Part shown: positions 1 through 9,999 of the stretch, piece after piece
Layout: each line of letters begins with the position of its first letter
Numbering within the stretch: position 1 is the first letter of the stretch
Source: Bog-473 sp963730395
Lineage (GTDB): Bacteria > Actinomycetota > Acidimicrobiia > Acidimicrobiales > RAAP-2
NCBI GenBank assembly: GCA_963730395.1
Contig: CAVSSK010000023.1
Span: forward strand, 1 to 64,000
Length of the DNA: 64,000 nt
Reading direction: 5' to 3'
The notes under the pieces: generated by a model
Told to the model about the DNA's origin: nothing
Database searches by the model: none
Seen by the model: only the letters and a program-made list of their open reading frames with translations
Translations under genes and position numbers: made by a program

Positions 1-126
1 CTGAGCTCACCGAGTGATTCGGACGGAAACCGGGTGATCCGCCTCACCCCCGCAGAGATCGAAAGGTGCTCAATGGATCTCACCCTGATTGGCCCAGACC
101 AGGTCTGGCAAGCCCGCACGCTGTAG
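1..126 (+). CDS. C-terminal tail of an unidentified protein (partial)
   Basis: An open frame runs in from the left window edge for 41 codons and ends in TAG at 124-126. It reads as plausible protein (for example VIRLTPAEIERC and GPDQVWQARTL) and has no stop. It would converge with the LUD gene. It is too short to assign to a family and could be chance. Confidence 0.3.
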   Translation: MSSPSDSDGNRVIRLTPAEIERCSMDLTLIGPDQVWQARTL

Positions 127-237
127 CGAGTCATGCGATAACCCTTTCCACGGAGCAGGCCTCGATCCCCGATGCAACCCCCTCGTCAGCCCATGTCTTC
201 ACATCTATTCTCCGCCGCGGGGGCGACGGTGCCGGGA

Positions 238-927
238 TCAGAACCCAAGCGGTTCATTCACCAAGATTGCGGTGATCCGGCCGGGGGCGACCGCCTTGTT
301 GATGACAAGGACGTTGTTCACTCCGCTGGGAACGCCGTAGGCCAGCCTGGCCCGCCGATCCTCGAGAGGAAAACAGTACTCGTAGATGCGTCGCAGTCCT
401 GTGTTGAGATCGGGAACGATCTTCTGCGCACCGACGACGAGTACAACATGACCCGCTCCGGAAGCGATCGGACCGAGCTGGCTCCCGCTCGCGGACGCAA
501 TGAGAAGTGAGCCCTCCTCCGTCAGGGCGTGGACGCTCCCGACGACCCAATCGGGCGAAGCGGACAGCTGGCGCATCTCACGACCCTGCATTTCGCGATC
601 CATCTGGTAGAGACGGGGGCGAAGCGGCTGGTACTGTCCGGATCGTTCGATGTCCTCGGCGACGCCGATGACTTCGAGCGTGCGGGAGGTGTTGTTGTAG
701 ACCTCGGCTCCCACCGGGAGGATGGACCGCACGGCCTTTCTCGCCTCTTCGGCGGAGTCGACCACGGTGCAAGTGATTCCGTTGCGTTCGAGGGCGCTGG
801 CTACAGCGCGGATTTGCTCTCTTGGAGGCCACTCGAGAGAACTCCGCCTCTGCCTCCTTGCTGGGACCCGCCACCGACGGGTCCCCGGGTAGGCCTGTGC
901 GTCGGTGGAGGTATCCACGTCACTCAC
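238..927 (-). CDS. LUD-domain protein (LutC/YkgG-like)
   Basis: This 229-residue protein matches the LUD (lactate utilisation, DUF162) fold. Visible signatures are the EVYNNTSRTLEVIG segment, DWVVGSVHALTEEGSL, the glycine-rich stretch around IASGAGHVVLVVGAQKIV, and a C-terminal RRARLAYGVPSG-VNNVLVIN segment. LUD proteins accompany iron-sulfur lactate-oxidising complexes, but single-domain copies of unknown role are common and no lutA/lutB partner is present. The GTG at 927 is chosen because it overlaps the stop of the upstream flavoprotein by eight bases (GTGAGTGA), which implies translational coupling. Longer reading frames upstream would run deep into that gene. The family is fairly sure; the function is not. 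Confidence 0.75.
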   Translation of the reverse strand: MSDVDTSTDAQAYPGTRRWRVPARRQRRSSLEWPPREQIRAVASALERNGITCTVVDSAEEARKAVRSILPVGAEVYNNTSRTLEVIGVAEDIERSGQYQPLRPRLYQMDREMQGREMRQLSASPDWVVGSVHALTEEGSLLIASASGSQLGPIASGAGHVVLVVGAQKIVPDLNTGLRRIYEYCFPLEDRRARLAYGVPSGVNNVLVINKAVAPGRITAILVNEPLGF

Positions 928-2200
928 CGCCGACTTCAGCGAGGCGCTGGTGGACCAACGCAACCGCCATGGACCCCTCACCTATGGCGGCCGCGCAGCG
1001 CTTGATCGACCCACTCCGGACATCGCCGGCGGCGAACAGCCCTGGCAGGTTCGTTTCGAGAGGCAAGGGTTGACGAGACAGCGGCCACCCGTCAAGTGCG
1101 CCCGCTGATGAGCTGAGCTCGGCCCCAGTGCGCACGTATCCGGCGGCGTCGAGAGCCAGTCCCACGTTGGCCGCTCCTTGGGTGCGCGGCACCCCGCCGA
1201 TGCAAACGAAGAGCGCGTCGGCGGACAATCGAGCGACGGTGCCTCCTGACGAGACCATCAGTGCTCGCAGGCGAGTATCCGATTCGAGACTGACCACTTC
1301 CGTGTTTGTCCGAACCTCGACATTTCCCAGTTCCTTCAACTGGCTGATCAGGTACTGGGACATCGATGCCTCGAGCGAGCGACCCCGGACCAGCAAGGTC
1401 ACCTGCGCGGCGTAGCGCGAGAAGCGGATGACCGCCTGGCCAGCCGAGTTCCCTCCTCCGACAATGGCCACTCGGCACCCACTGCAGGTGACCGCCTCGC
1501 TCGGGCCGGCGCCGTAGTACACACCGGAGCCCAGGAGTTCATCGATGCCCGGAACCTCAAGACGACGCCAGTCGACACCGCTGGCTACCAGCATGGCCCG
1601 TGACCGCACGGCTGTGCCGTCGGAAAGGTGGGCGACATAGCCCGGGCCGTCACTGGTGATGTCAGCGAGACGCCGAGCGAGAAGAACTTCGGCCCCGAAT
1701 CTCTTCGCCTGTGCAGTCGCCCGCGTCGCCAACTCGCTTCCACTGATCCCCTGGGGGAATCCGAGATAGTTCTCGATCATGGAGGTCGTCCCGGCCTGAC
1801 CTCCAGGCGCCACGGCTTCGATGGCCACGGCACGCAAACCCTCAGATGCGGCGTACACGGCGGCTGCCAGCCCGGCTGGACCGGCGCCCACGATGGTTAG
1901 GTCGTACTCCGACAGCGACGGAGCCGACACCATCCCCAGTCCTGCCGCCACACCTTCCAGCGTGGCCGGAGCGAGCCGCATTCCGTTGGGGAGGACGCAG
2001 ACGGGTAGCCGGTCAACTCCCCTCTCCTCTGCGGGAAGCAACGCTGCGACCCGCGCCGCGTCGTCCACGTCAACCCACTCATAGGGGACACCATTGCGAC
2101 TGAGAAAGTCACGGATGCTGTAACCGACGGAGGATGCCCGATGCCCGACCAGCAGGACCTGAGGGGTGACGGGCCTCGCGTCGTAGTCGATCATCGACAT
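920..2200 (-). CDS. Thioredoxin reductase-like FAD/NAD(P) oxidoreductase with glutaredoxin-like N-terminus
   Basis: The protein has 426 residues. Residues 1-90 form a glutaredoxin/thioredoxin-like domain without a CxxC. From residue 100 comes a thioredoxin-reductase fold: FAD-binding GAGPAG at 105-110, GGQAGTTSMIENYLGFP, NAD(P)-binding GGGNSAGQ from 248, and C-terminal FAD-binding AAGDVRSG near 391. The classical CxxC about ten residues before the second Rossmann glycines is absent. A C-S-G-C lies at 239-242, directly against that motif. Related proteins, often fused to cyclic-nucleotide domains, are annotated as thioredoxin-disulfide reductases, but the substrate is unknown. It lies in the same cluster as the MFS pump upstream and is coupled to the LUD gene downstream. 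Confidence 0.85.
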   Translation of the reverse strand: MSMIDYDARPVTPQVLLVGHRASSVGYSIRDFLSRNGVPYEWVDVDDAARVAALLPAEERGVDRLPVCVLPNGMRLAPATLEGVAAGLGMVSAPSLSEYDLTIVGAGPAGLAAAVYAASEGLRAVAIEAVAPGGQAGTTSMIENYLGFPQGISGSELATRATAQAKRFGAEVLLARRLADITSDGPGYVAHLSDGTAVRSRAMLVASGVDWRRLEVPGIDELLGSGVYYGAGPSEAVTCSGCRVAIVGGGNSAGQAVIRFSRYAAQVTLLVRGRSLEASMSQYLISQLKELGNVEVRTNTEVVSLESDTRLRALMVSSGGTVARLSADALFVCIGGVPRTQGAANVGLALDAAGYVRTGAELSSSAGALDGWPLSRQPLPLETNLPGLFAAGDVRSGSIKRCAAAIGEGSMAVALVHQRLAEVGGE

Positions 2201-2326
2201 GGCGCTTGAACCCCCTTCATGACGTCAGGTTCGCACATCCACAGGCCGGAGCGATGCTCGTCACCTCAGCCCCGGCTCGCCACCGGATCGGCTCTCGGTC
2301 GCCCACCTCTGGCGCAGTGGGCGAAT

Positions 2327-3886
2327 TCACCGACAAGCTATCCGTACGCGGTCGATGTGGATCCGAGTCTGCTCCTCCATTTTTGGGTCGACCTTCTCGA
2401 CCTGGCCTTCGGACATGAGTTCGGTCAGGCCGCCTCGCTGGAGCACCAGGCCGGCAACCACGGCTCCGGCCACGAAGATCAAGGAGGACCACAAGAACGC
2501 GGTCGTGTAGCTGTGGAGCAGCGCGGCCTGGAGATTGGCCGGAGTCAGTGCCCTACCGACCAAGTAGGACGTCGCCGCACCAGCGGCCAGCGTGTTGAGC
2601 AACGCTGTGCCGATCGATCCTCCGACTTGTTGGGCCGTGTTGAGAGTTGCCGATCCTACGCCGGCGTCCTGGGGTGCCAACCCAATGGTGCCGGTACTGA
2701 AGGCGGAGGCGACACTCAGCCCGAATCCGATTCCCAACACGATCAGATATGGGAGCACGTGGCTCACGTACGACGAATGCAGCCCGACCAGGTGGAGTCC
2801 GAACAGAGCCGCAGCACACGCGAGCAAGCCGATGGGCACGATGGGCTTGGGTCCGAAACGAGGTAAAAGGAAGCGGTTGGACACTTGGGCCGTGGCGGCC
2901 AAGGCGGCCACCATGGGGAGGAACGCGACACCGCTCTTCACCGGACTGAATCCCAACGTACCCTGCAGGTAGTAGCTCAAGAACAAGAACACCCCGAAGA
3001 TCCCGATGCTGGCGAGCAGCAAGGCCAATAGAGATCCACCCCGCGTTCGGTTGAGCACGACCCTGGGCGGCAGCAGCGGGTACTTCGCCTTGGTCTCGAC
3101 ATAGGCGAATACAACAAGCAGGACCACCCCGGCCACCAGGAACCCGATCGTGAAGGGATTGCGCCACGCAGTGGTCTCGGCGTGCGAGAAACCGAACACG
3201 AGCGAGAACAGCCCACCGGCCACCAAGAAGAGGCCGGGCAGGTCCAGCGGGTCGTGGTCTGCGCCTTCGTCGTTTGACAACCAGAGCAGGGCGCCGACGA
3301 TGGCGCTCACAGCGAACACGAGGTTGACGTAGAGCGTCCACCGCCACGACGCGTAGGAGGTGAGGATGCCGCCGAGCAGGAGTCCCAACGCGCCGCCGGC
3401 GCCGGCGAGGGCGCCGTAGATCCCGAAGGCCCGTCCCCGCTCATCTGGATCGGTGAAAGTGGTGGTCAAGAGCGCCAGCACCGATGGGGCGAGCAGGGCC
3501 CCGAAGGCGCCCTGGACGGTCCGGGCAATGACGAGCATCGAGAAGTTGACCGAAGCACCGCCAATGGCTGACGCCATAGCGAAGCCGACCAGTCCAATGA
3601 CGAGCGCCCGCTTGCGTCCGATCATGTCGCCAATTCGGCCACCGAGGAGGAGCAAGCTTCCAAAGGCAAGCGAGTACGCGGTGACGACCCATTGACGATC
3701 GGCGTTAGAGAAGTGCAGATCGTGCTGAGCCGAGGGCAGCGCAATGTTAACGATGGTGCCGTCGAGAATCACCATCAACTGAGCAATACCCAACACAACG
3801 AGAATCCACCACCGCCGTTCGTAGTTGGACACATCAACTGGGGCCCCGTTTTCACCCCGGTGCTCTAACGTCATCAATGTGGTCAT
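2327..3886 (-). CDS. MFS drug efflux transporter, DHA2 (EmrB/QacA) type
   Basis: This 519-residue integral membrane protein has about 14 hydrophobic segments, as expected for the DHA2 drug:H+ antiporters. Family motifs visible are LDGTIVNIALPSAQHDL in TM1, the loop motif GGRIGDMIGRKRAL, and the TM5 motif C region GGALGLLLGGILTSY. The ATG at 3886 follows a strong AGAAGGAG ribosome site six bases upstream. It sits in a same-strand cluster with two hydrolases upstream and a flavoprotein downstream. That context suggests export of, or resistance to, a small organic compound. Family assignment is secure; substrate is unknown. Confidence 0.92.
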   Translation of the reverse strand: MTTLMTLEHRGENGAPVDVSNYERRWWILVVLGIAQLMVILDGTIVNIALPSAQHDLHFSNADRQWVVTAYSLAFGSLLLLGGRIGDMIGRKRALVIGLVGFAMASAIGGASVNFSMLVIARTVQGAFGALLAPSVLALLTTTFTDPDERGRAFGIYGALAGAGGALGLLLGGILTSYASWRWTLYVNLVFAVSAIVGALLWLSNDEGADHDPLDLPGLFLVAGGLFSLVFGFSHAETTAWRNPFTIGFLVAGVVLLVVFAYVETKAKYPLLPPRVVLNRTRGGSLLALLLASIGIFGVFLFLSYYLQGTLGFSPVKSGVAFLPMVAALAATAQVSNRFLLPRFGPKPIVPIGLLACAAALFGLHLVGLHSSYVSHVLPYLIVLGIGFGLSVASAFSTGTIGLAPQDAGVGSATLNTAQQVGGSIGTALLNTLAAGAATSYLVGRALTPANLQAALLHSYTTAFLWSSLIFVAGAVVAGLVLQRGGLTELMSEGQVEKVDPKMEEQTRIHIDRVRIACR

Positions 3887-4086
3887 CGGTTACTCCTTCT
3901 CTCCAGAGGGCTTCTCCGACTTCCCCCGGTTCTGAGCGCGCTCTCATGTCGGCCTCGGTTCCGTCCCGGACAAGGGCCGTGATCTCGTGGTCGTGTTCTT
4001 GTGGCTCCAACACCCGCGATCGCTCCGTTTCGTACGGTCCAGGCTGGTCCAGGTGGTCGATCAGAAAAGCGATTGCCGATGGCGAA

Positions 4087-4704
4087 TCAGACCCCCGCGA
4101 GCAGCCGGGAGTTGAGGACGATGTCCACGACGTCGGGGACCGTCTCCGAGCGAGCCCAATCCCGCTGAAGCTCGCATGCCAAGGACACCCAGCTGATCGG
4201 TTGCGCACCGGCTTGAACGATGCGCCTAAGACCGGCTCGATGTGCCTCTGGGGAAGTCCCTCCCACGGCGTCGACCACGGGGTAGACGTCATAGCCGTCT
4301 CGCAGAGCATCAAGAGACGGGAACGCGAGACAGACCTCGGTCCACAGGGCGGTCATGATCAACTTGGTGCGCCCGGTCGATTCGACTGCCCGGCGGAACT
4401 CGACATCTTCCCAGGCGTTGATCTGCGTCCGATCGATCTCGACGTCGTCGAAAAGCACCTCCTTGAGCTCGGGGATGGTCGGGGACTGCCCGTTGGCGGC
4501 CACGTTCACCGTCGAGAGCACGATCGGCAGCCTGTAGGTTTTGGCAAGCTGGGCGACCGTCACGATGTTTCGGATGAGGAGCTCGGTGTCGGTCGACGTC
4601 ACGGTCTTGATCTGGCTCGGCTGGTAGTCGATTACCACCAAGGCGCTGTTCGCCGGGGTCAACAGGGAGTCAGTAAGCGGGTCCCGCATCGGCTCGCTTG
4701 TCAT
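4087..4704 (-). CDS. Isochorismatase-family cysteine hydrolase (YcaC-like)
   Basis: The 205-residue protein has the isochorismatase-like fold: VVIDYQ supplies the catalytic Asp in strand 1, and LIMTALWTEVCLAF supplies the catalytic Cys. The C-terminal PEAHRAGLRRIVQAGAQPISW pattern is typical of YcaC-type hydrolases. The family hydrolyses amide or N-carbamoyl bonds, though many members lack a known substrate. The ATG at 4704 is chosen over upstream starts because AGGAAG lies about nine bases before it and the extra upstream translation looks non-native. It follows the MBL hydrolase by about 120 bases on the same strand. Confidence 0.88.
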   Translation of the reverse strand: MTSEPMRDPLTDSLLTPANSALVVIDYQPSQIKTVTSTDTELLIRNIVTVAQLAKTYRLPIVLSTVNVAANGQSPTIPELKEVLFDDVEIDRTQINAWEDVEFRRAVESTGRTKLIMTALWTEVCLAFPSLDALRDGYDVYPVVDAVGGTSPEAHRAGLRRIVQAGAQPISWVSLACELQRDWARSETVPDVVDIVLNSRLLAGV

Positions 4705-4825
4705 TAACGTCTTCCTTTCTTTTGCGTCAATGAGCGATTCTGCGAGCAAGCGGCCTTGATTGGCATCTAGGAAAGCCATAGTCCGAGTGCGGAGCTGGCT
4801 CGTCCTGGCCCAGTTGTCGTCGTGT

Positions 4826-5776
4826 TCACGGGTGAACCTGCGACGTGTAACCCAGGTCGAGGCGGATCGATTGAATGATCTGGAACGTGGTACCGGGAGT
4901 GAAGAGGTCTGCGGCCGCAAGAACCCCCGAGTACTTCTCGATGACCGGCGCCGCGGCGGCAGCGGTGGTCGCGTTTAGATACTCGCTCATCGCGGCCCAG
5001 GTGTCCTCGCCATGCTTGACGAAATACGGCGTGGGATCGACGGTGTCCAGCGCTTTTCGTGAGCTGTCCCCGATGTCCGCCATGTACCGCCGGTGAGTTG
5101 CAACGTCGTCGCGTGTCCCAAGCCGGCCCATGTGACCACCAATGAAGTGCTTCCACGGGTAGGTGAGCGCGTACTCTGCGGCCTCGATGAACCCGGGTAC
5201 GTCGTCGGCCAGGTTGCTCTGGCAGACCGCCGCCCATCCTGGGTTCACTATGTCGACGAGTATGAGCGCGGCATGGCCGGGCAGATGGATAAAGATGTTG
5301 TCCGGCGAGTGATTGGAGCCGTGCCAGGCCAGCTCGATGAGCTCGCCCCCGATCTCGAGGGTGCGGCGGTCCTGGAAGGTTTCTTCTGGTGCGGGCCTCG
5401 CGGGGTCGTCGTCACGCAGCAATAGCTTTCGCGTCTCCTCGTGCCCGACGCGAGTGGTGTTCCGGTCAAACAGTGAGGACGCCCCGGCGTGATCGGCGTG
5501 GTGATGCGAATAGATGAGATACGTCACCTTGTTGCTGACGCCGTTGGCGGTGGCGATCTCATCTACGGCCCGTTGGATGTTGTGACCGATGGTGGGAGGC
5601 GCATCGAACAGGACCACGCCGTCGCATGTCGTCATGAACGCACATTGGTAGGTCCCGTCCGTGACCCGGTAGAGGTTCCCCTCGACCCGCCCGACGTAAT
5701 AGCCCTTCTCGCCGACCGTGGGGCCGAACGCCGGCCCTCGGATCGGCGCACCGACATGATGCGTCTGTGCGGTCAT
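4826..5776 (-). CDS. MBL-fold metallo-hydrolase
   Basis: The 316-residue metallo-beta-lactamase-fold protein carries the zinc motif SHHHADHAG, the following histidine in WHGSNHSPDN, and another in FIGGHMGRLG. The N-terminal EGNLYRVTDGTYQCAFMTTCDGVVLFDAPPT is typical of the fold. The family covers lactonases, sulfatases and other hydrolases, so no substrate can be named. The ATG at 5776 is preferred because homology-like sequence begins soon after; a start 33 codons upstream would add an arginine-rich tail. It is the first gene of the minus-strand cluster and lies about 175 bases from the divergent LuxR-type regulator, the obvious candidate to control it. Confidence 0.88.
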   Translation of the reverse strand: MTAQTHHVGAPIRGPAFGPTVGEKGYYVGRVEGNLYRVTDGTYQCAFMTTCDGVVLFDAPPTIGHNIQRAVDEIATANGVSNKVTYLIYSHHHADHAGASSLFDRNTTRVGHEETRKLLLRDDDPARPAPEETFQDRRTLEIGGELIELAWHGSNHSPDNIFIHLPGHAALILVDIVNPGWAAVCQSNLADDVPGFIEAAEYALTYPWKHFIGGHMGRLGTRDDVATHRRYMADIGDSSRKALDTVDPTPYFVKHGEDTWAAMSEYLNATTAAAAAPVIEKYSGVLAAADLFTPGTTFQIIQSIRLDLGYTSQVHP

Positions 5777-5950
5777 CGGGCGCGCGTCCGCGAAAGCCTC
5801 AGGCGTCGGGCCAGCTCGGCTCACCGAGCGCTCGCCCCTGTGGTCACTCTCCACTGTGTGGGACCGTAACGCCACTGCCAGGTGTTCGAATCCTGGAATT
5901 CCTTAGTCGTGGAACTCCTTCGGCACGCCCTGAACACCCGTTTCTCAGCC

Positions 5951-8709
5951 ATGATGTCAGGCGAGATGAACGAAGGCCCGACACCGCTTTTCTCGCCAGG
6001 AGGGCAGTTGTTCGGCCGTGAACGCGAGCGAGAGATCCTCGACCGGTTACTAGACGGCGGGCGTGGCGGCGTGTTGGTCTTGCACGGCGAAGCAGGTGTC
6101 GGCAAGACCGCACTGCTCGAGTACGCCGTCGAGGCCAGGCGCGAGTTTCGGGTCGCCAGGACATCCGGCGTCGAAGCGGAGATGGAGCTCCCGTTCGCGG
6201 CACTTCAGCAGCTGTGCTCCCCGTTCCTCGACCTCTTGGACCGTCTCCCGCAGCCCCAGTATGAGGCGCTCGGCGTCGCATTTGGACTCAGTACGGGGTC
6301 GGCGCCGAATCCGTTCCTGGTCGGGTTGGCGGTGCTCGGCCTGTTGTCTGAGGCGGCCGAGGAGCGGCCGCTCCTCGCTGTTGTTGATGACGCACATTGG
6401 CTGGACCACGCGTCGGCGCGGGCCCTTGCGTTCGTGGCTCGCCGCCTGTTGGCGGAGCAGATCGTCCTCCTGTTCGCCACGCGCCAAGTCGACGACGCGC
6501 TCGGCGGCCTACCGGAGCTTCTCATCTCGCCCTTGGGGCATCGAGATGCGCGGGCGCTGTTGGAGTCGGTCTTGCCGGCTCCGCTCGATGAGCCCGTCCT
6601 GGAGAGGATCGTTGTCGAGACCCATGGGAACCCGCTCGCTCTGCTGGAGTTGCCGAGGGGGCTGACCCCGACGGAGCTGGCGGGCGGATTTGGCCTGCCG
6701 GCCGAGGTGCCACTGTCTGCCAGCATCGAGGAGAGTTTCACGCGGCGACTGGGGGGTCTTCCTGACGATGCCCGTCGCCTGTTGCTCGTGGCGGCGACCG
6801 ATCCGGTCGGCGATCCAGCGCTCGTGTGGCGGGCGGCGGAGCGACTAGGGATCCCAGAGTCGGCTGCCGACACGGTCGAGTCGGAAGACTTGTTGGTTCT
6901 TGACCCGCGGGTGGTGTTCCGTCATCCGCTGGTTCGTTCGGCGGTTTACCGGGCGGCCACCCCGAACGATCGACGGGAGGCCCACCGCGCGCTGGCGGAG
7001 TCGACTGATCCCGAACTCGATCCGGATCGCCGAGCCTGGCATCGGGCGCAGGCGGCCCAGAAGCCCGATGAGGAGATTGCCGCGGAGCTGGAGGAGTCTG
7101 CAGCCCGAGCGCAAGCTCGTGGAGGTTACGCGGCCGCCGCGGCGTTCCTGGAGCGGGCCACGGCGTTGACACCCGAGGAGTCGCGAAGGTCGGGGCGCGC
7201 TCTCGCCGGGGCGCAGGCGAAGGTGCAGGCCGGTGCGCTGGACGACGCCTTACGCCTGGTCGCAACGGCTGAGGCAGGGGTTCTCAGTGAGCTCGAGCAG
7301 GCAAGGACTGCATTGCTGCGCGGCCAGATTTCGTTCCTCGCGACGCGTAGCGGCGACGCCGCGACGTTGCTGCTCGATGCCGCTGAACGGTTCCGAGAAA
7401 TCGACCCTGAGCTGGCCCGCGAGACGTTCCTGGAGGCACTGACCGCGGCCATCTTTGCCGGGCCGCTGGCGGGGCCGGGCGCAGGCCCACGCGAGGTAGC
7501 AGCGGCTGCGAGTGCGGCGCCCCCAGCGCTGGATCCACGCGGACCGGACCTGCTGCTCGACGGTTTGGTGGCCATTCTCAGCGACGCCTACTCCGTCGCC
7601 GTGCCGATTCTGCGCCAGGCACAGAGCGCAATCGAGGGCACGATGTCGCATGCGGAGCAGTTGCATTGGATGTGGGGGGCGACCGTCGCAACACTGCATC
7701 TTTGGGATGACGAAGGTTGGGAGCGACTGTCAGACCTGCATCTTCGGTTGGTCCGCGAGACCGGAGCGCTCAGCGAACTGCCGATAGCACTCGATCACCG
7801 GGGCCAGATGCACGTGTTCGCGGGCGAACTGGCGTTGGCGGCATCTCAGCAGGAGGCCATCCAAGAGGCAACGGAGCTGACCGGAAGCCCCCTCGCTCCG
7901 TACCACGGGGTGAGCCTCGCGGCGATGCGCGGTCGTGAGGTCGAAGCGAGACAGTTATTCGATATCGCTCGTGCCGAGGTGATCGGGCGTGGAGAGGGGG
8001 CTGGTCTGTCGTTCATTGATTGGGCCGAGTCCGTTCTCTACAACGGGCTCGGACGGTACGCGGAGGCACTGGCTGCAGCACGCCGGGTGGTTGGTCACAC
8101 CGAGCTCGTCACCTCGAACTGGGCGATGCCCGAGCTGATCGAGGCGGCAGTGCGAGTTGGAGCTTTCGAGCTTGCCGCCGAGACCGATCGGCGTCTGACG
8201 GACAGGAGTCAGAGCGAGCGGGACGGATTGGGCCCTGGGGATCGCCGCTCGCTCACACGCACTGCTCGTGGATGACCTGCACGCCGATGACCTCTACGCC
8301 GAGGCCATCGAACGACTAGCGCGCACCCGAGTCGCTGTCGACGTGGCCCGCGCTCACCTACTTTACGGCGAGTGGCTCCGACGTCAGCGTCGTCGCCTGG
8401 ACGCTCGTAACGAGTTGCGGATCGCTCACGAGATGTTCACCGGCTTTGGAATGGAGGCGTTTACCGAGCGAGCTCGGGTTGAGCTGCAGGCGAGCGGCGA
8501 AACGAGCGCGGAAACGAACCGTAGATACGCTTGACCAGCTCACCCCGCAGGAGTCACAAGTCGCCCGCCTCGCTGCACAGGGAAGTACAAACAGAGAGAT
8601 CGCGGCTCAACTCTTCATTAGCCCCAGCACCGTCGAGTATCACCTGCACAAAGCGTTCCGCAAGCTAGGCGTCAAGTCACGGACACAGCTGGCGCAAATG
8701 AAGTTGTAG
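5951..8709 (+). CDS. LAL-type LuxR transcriptional regulator with AAA ATPase (frameshifted)
   Basis: This is a large ATP-binding regulator of the LuxR family, about 915 residues once joined. Near the N-terminus are GREREREILDRLL and Walker A GEAGVGKTALLE (residues 46-57 from the 5951 ATG), then a Walker B region LLAVVDDAHWLD. A long TPR-like helical section follows. The C-terminal helix-turn-helix reads LTPQESQVARLAAQG and STNREIAAQLFISPSTVEYH. The reading frame shifts near 8270 and again near 8515, so no single frame spans the gene as given. Both joins fall in helical linker sequence and family features are intact on each side, so sequencing error is likelier than decay. It diverges from the MBL-hydrolase cluster. 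Confidence 0.85.
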
Positions 8710-8902
8710 CGGCGGGGGGAGATTCGCCGAAGCTCGCGTCCGCCAGCTCCTTGGCCGACGGTTCCAGGTTGATAGTGGTCATCGGGTGACCTTGTCTCCA
8801 CAGATAGACACCGTCATCCGTCTCGAGCGAACACGCGCTCCGACCAACCGAGCCAAGCATCCCACCCGGTTGACGACCGCAACTCGCTGAGACGCCACAA
8901 TT

Positions 8903-9601
8903 CTATTCGCCGGTGAAGCGGAATTCCGATTGCCAGGGATCTTCCGAATGGACGACATCCCAATAGCGCTCGGCGATGTTTCCCGGGTCGAAGGCGGTAC
9001 CAGCCACGATTTGCCCGGCGATGGTGAGGGTGGCCACGCGGATGCCGTCTGGTGCCAGATCCGCCCCGAGCATGGTCGCGGCCGAGCGAAGGGCCGCTTT
9101 GCCGAGGGAGATGGTCGCCAGAGCCGGGATCGGGTAATCGGCAAACCCGCCGCCGGTGACGATCATGGTGCCCGAGCCCGCGGCTCGCATAGTCGGGGCG
9201 GCGACCTGTGCGACGACGATGGCACCCACCACGTCGACCGCGTAGGCCTCCAGCAAATGGGCGACGCTCGAGCTCAGCAGCCCGTCCGGAGCGCCCATGA
9301 CCGCGTTGTAAATGATCAGACCCGGTGCACCCCGGCCCCGGTAGAGCACACTCACTCGCTCACCGAGGCCCTCGGGGTCGCTTGCATCAGCCGCGATGGT
9401 GTCGATCGTGGCGCCCGTGTCGCTCAAGCTGTCAGCGAGTGCGCGAAGACCGTCCGTGCTGCGAGCCACCAAGGTCACCCCGTAGCCTTCGACGGCGAAA
9501 CGGCGAGCGATGGCCATTCCGAGCCCGGGCCCGGCACCGACCAACAGCAAGTGACGCTCATCGATCGAGCCGTCAGAATTGCCTTCTTGGGAGTCTGGCA
9601 T
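8903..9601 (-). CDS. SDR-family oxidoreductase lacking the catalytic tyrosine
   Basis: The 232-residue protein has a short-chain dehydrogenase fold: cofactor loop GAGPGLG at 22-28, a DASDPEG segment, IYNAVMG in place of the usual NNAG, and a TGGGFADYP strand. At the usual YxxxK position it reads ISLGK, so the lysine is kept but the catalytic tyrosine is isoleucine. It may therefore be a poor or non-classical dehydrogenase. The ATG at 9601 has an AAAGGAAAG ribosome site; a start 14 codons upstream lacks one. It stands alone, with 190 bases without a gene separating it from the convergent regulator. Confidence 0.82.
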   Translation of the reverse strand: MPDSQEGNSDGSIDERHLLLVGAGPGLGMAIARRFAVEGYGVTLVARSTDGLRALADSLSDTGATIDTIAADASDPEGLGERVSVLYRGRGAPGLIIYNAVMGAPDGLLSSSVAHLLEAYAVDVVGAIVVAQVAAPTMRAAGSGTMIVTGGGFADYPIPALATISLGKAALRSAATMLGADLAPDGIRVATLTIAGQIVAGTAFDPGNIAERYWDVVHSEDPWQSEFRFTGE

Positions 9602-9999
9602 GGATCTCTTTCCTTTCACATCGGCCGGCTTGGGCCGGCCCATCTGGGTGGTTTCATCGAGCCCCGCAGCACCGGGTGGCTGCTCCGACAGTGCACGCTG
9701 ATCGACTCACTGGTGACGGCCCGTTCCGGTGATTGGAGCATGTCCACTCCATCTTTCGCTGGCTGGAGCAAACTCGCATCCTGGAAACCCTTAGTCGCTA
9801 GGTCCCGCCCTATTCAACGGTCCCCACTCTTTGGACCTCGGAGACGAGGGCATCTCCCGGGCGAACGGCCCGCACGGGGGACAACCCGAGAAACCCTCGT
9901 TCGCCGACGATCTCGAGATGGATGTCATAGATGTTCTCCGCCACCTCTGCGACCCGCTGGTCAGACAGCACCGAGAATGTGGTGTCGTAAGTTCCGACC
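9602..9999. other. Intergenic region between divergent genes
   Basis: About 400 bases separate the SDR from the next plus-strand coding signal. An open frame starting with TTG runs on the minus strand from 10019 to 9810 (69 codons) and reads as moderately protein-like (AENIYDIHLEIVGERGFLG). It has no recognisable family or ribosome site, so I do not call it a gene. Promoters for the flanking divergent genes should lie here, but I could not place them. Confidence 0.35.

Noticed and set aside
5868..5905. Possible tRNA T-arm (TTCGAATCC with flanking CCAGG/CCTGG)
   Set aside because: The stem does not fit the T-arm register and no acceptor, anticodon or D-arm could be found around it.
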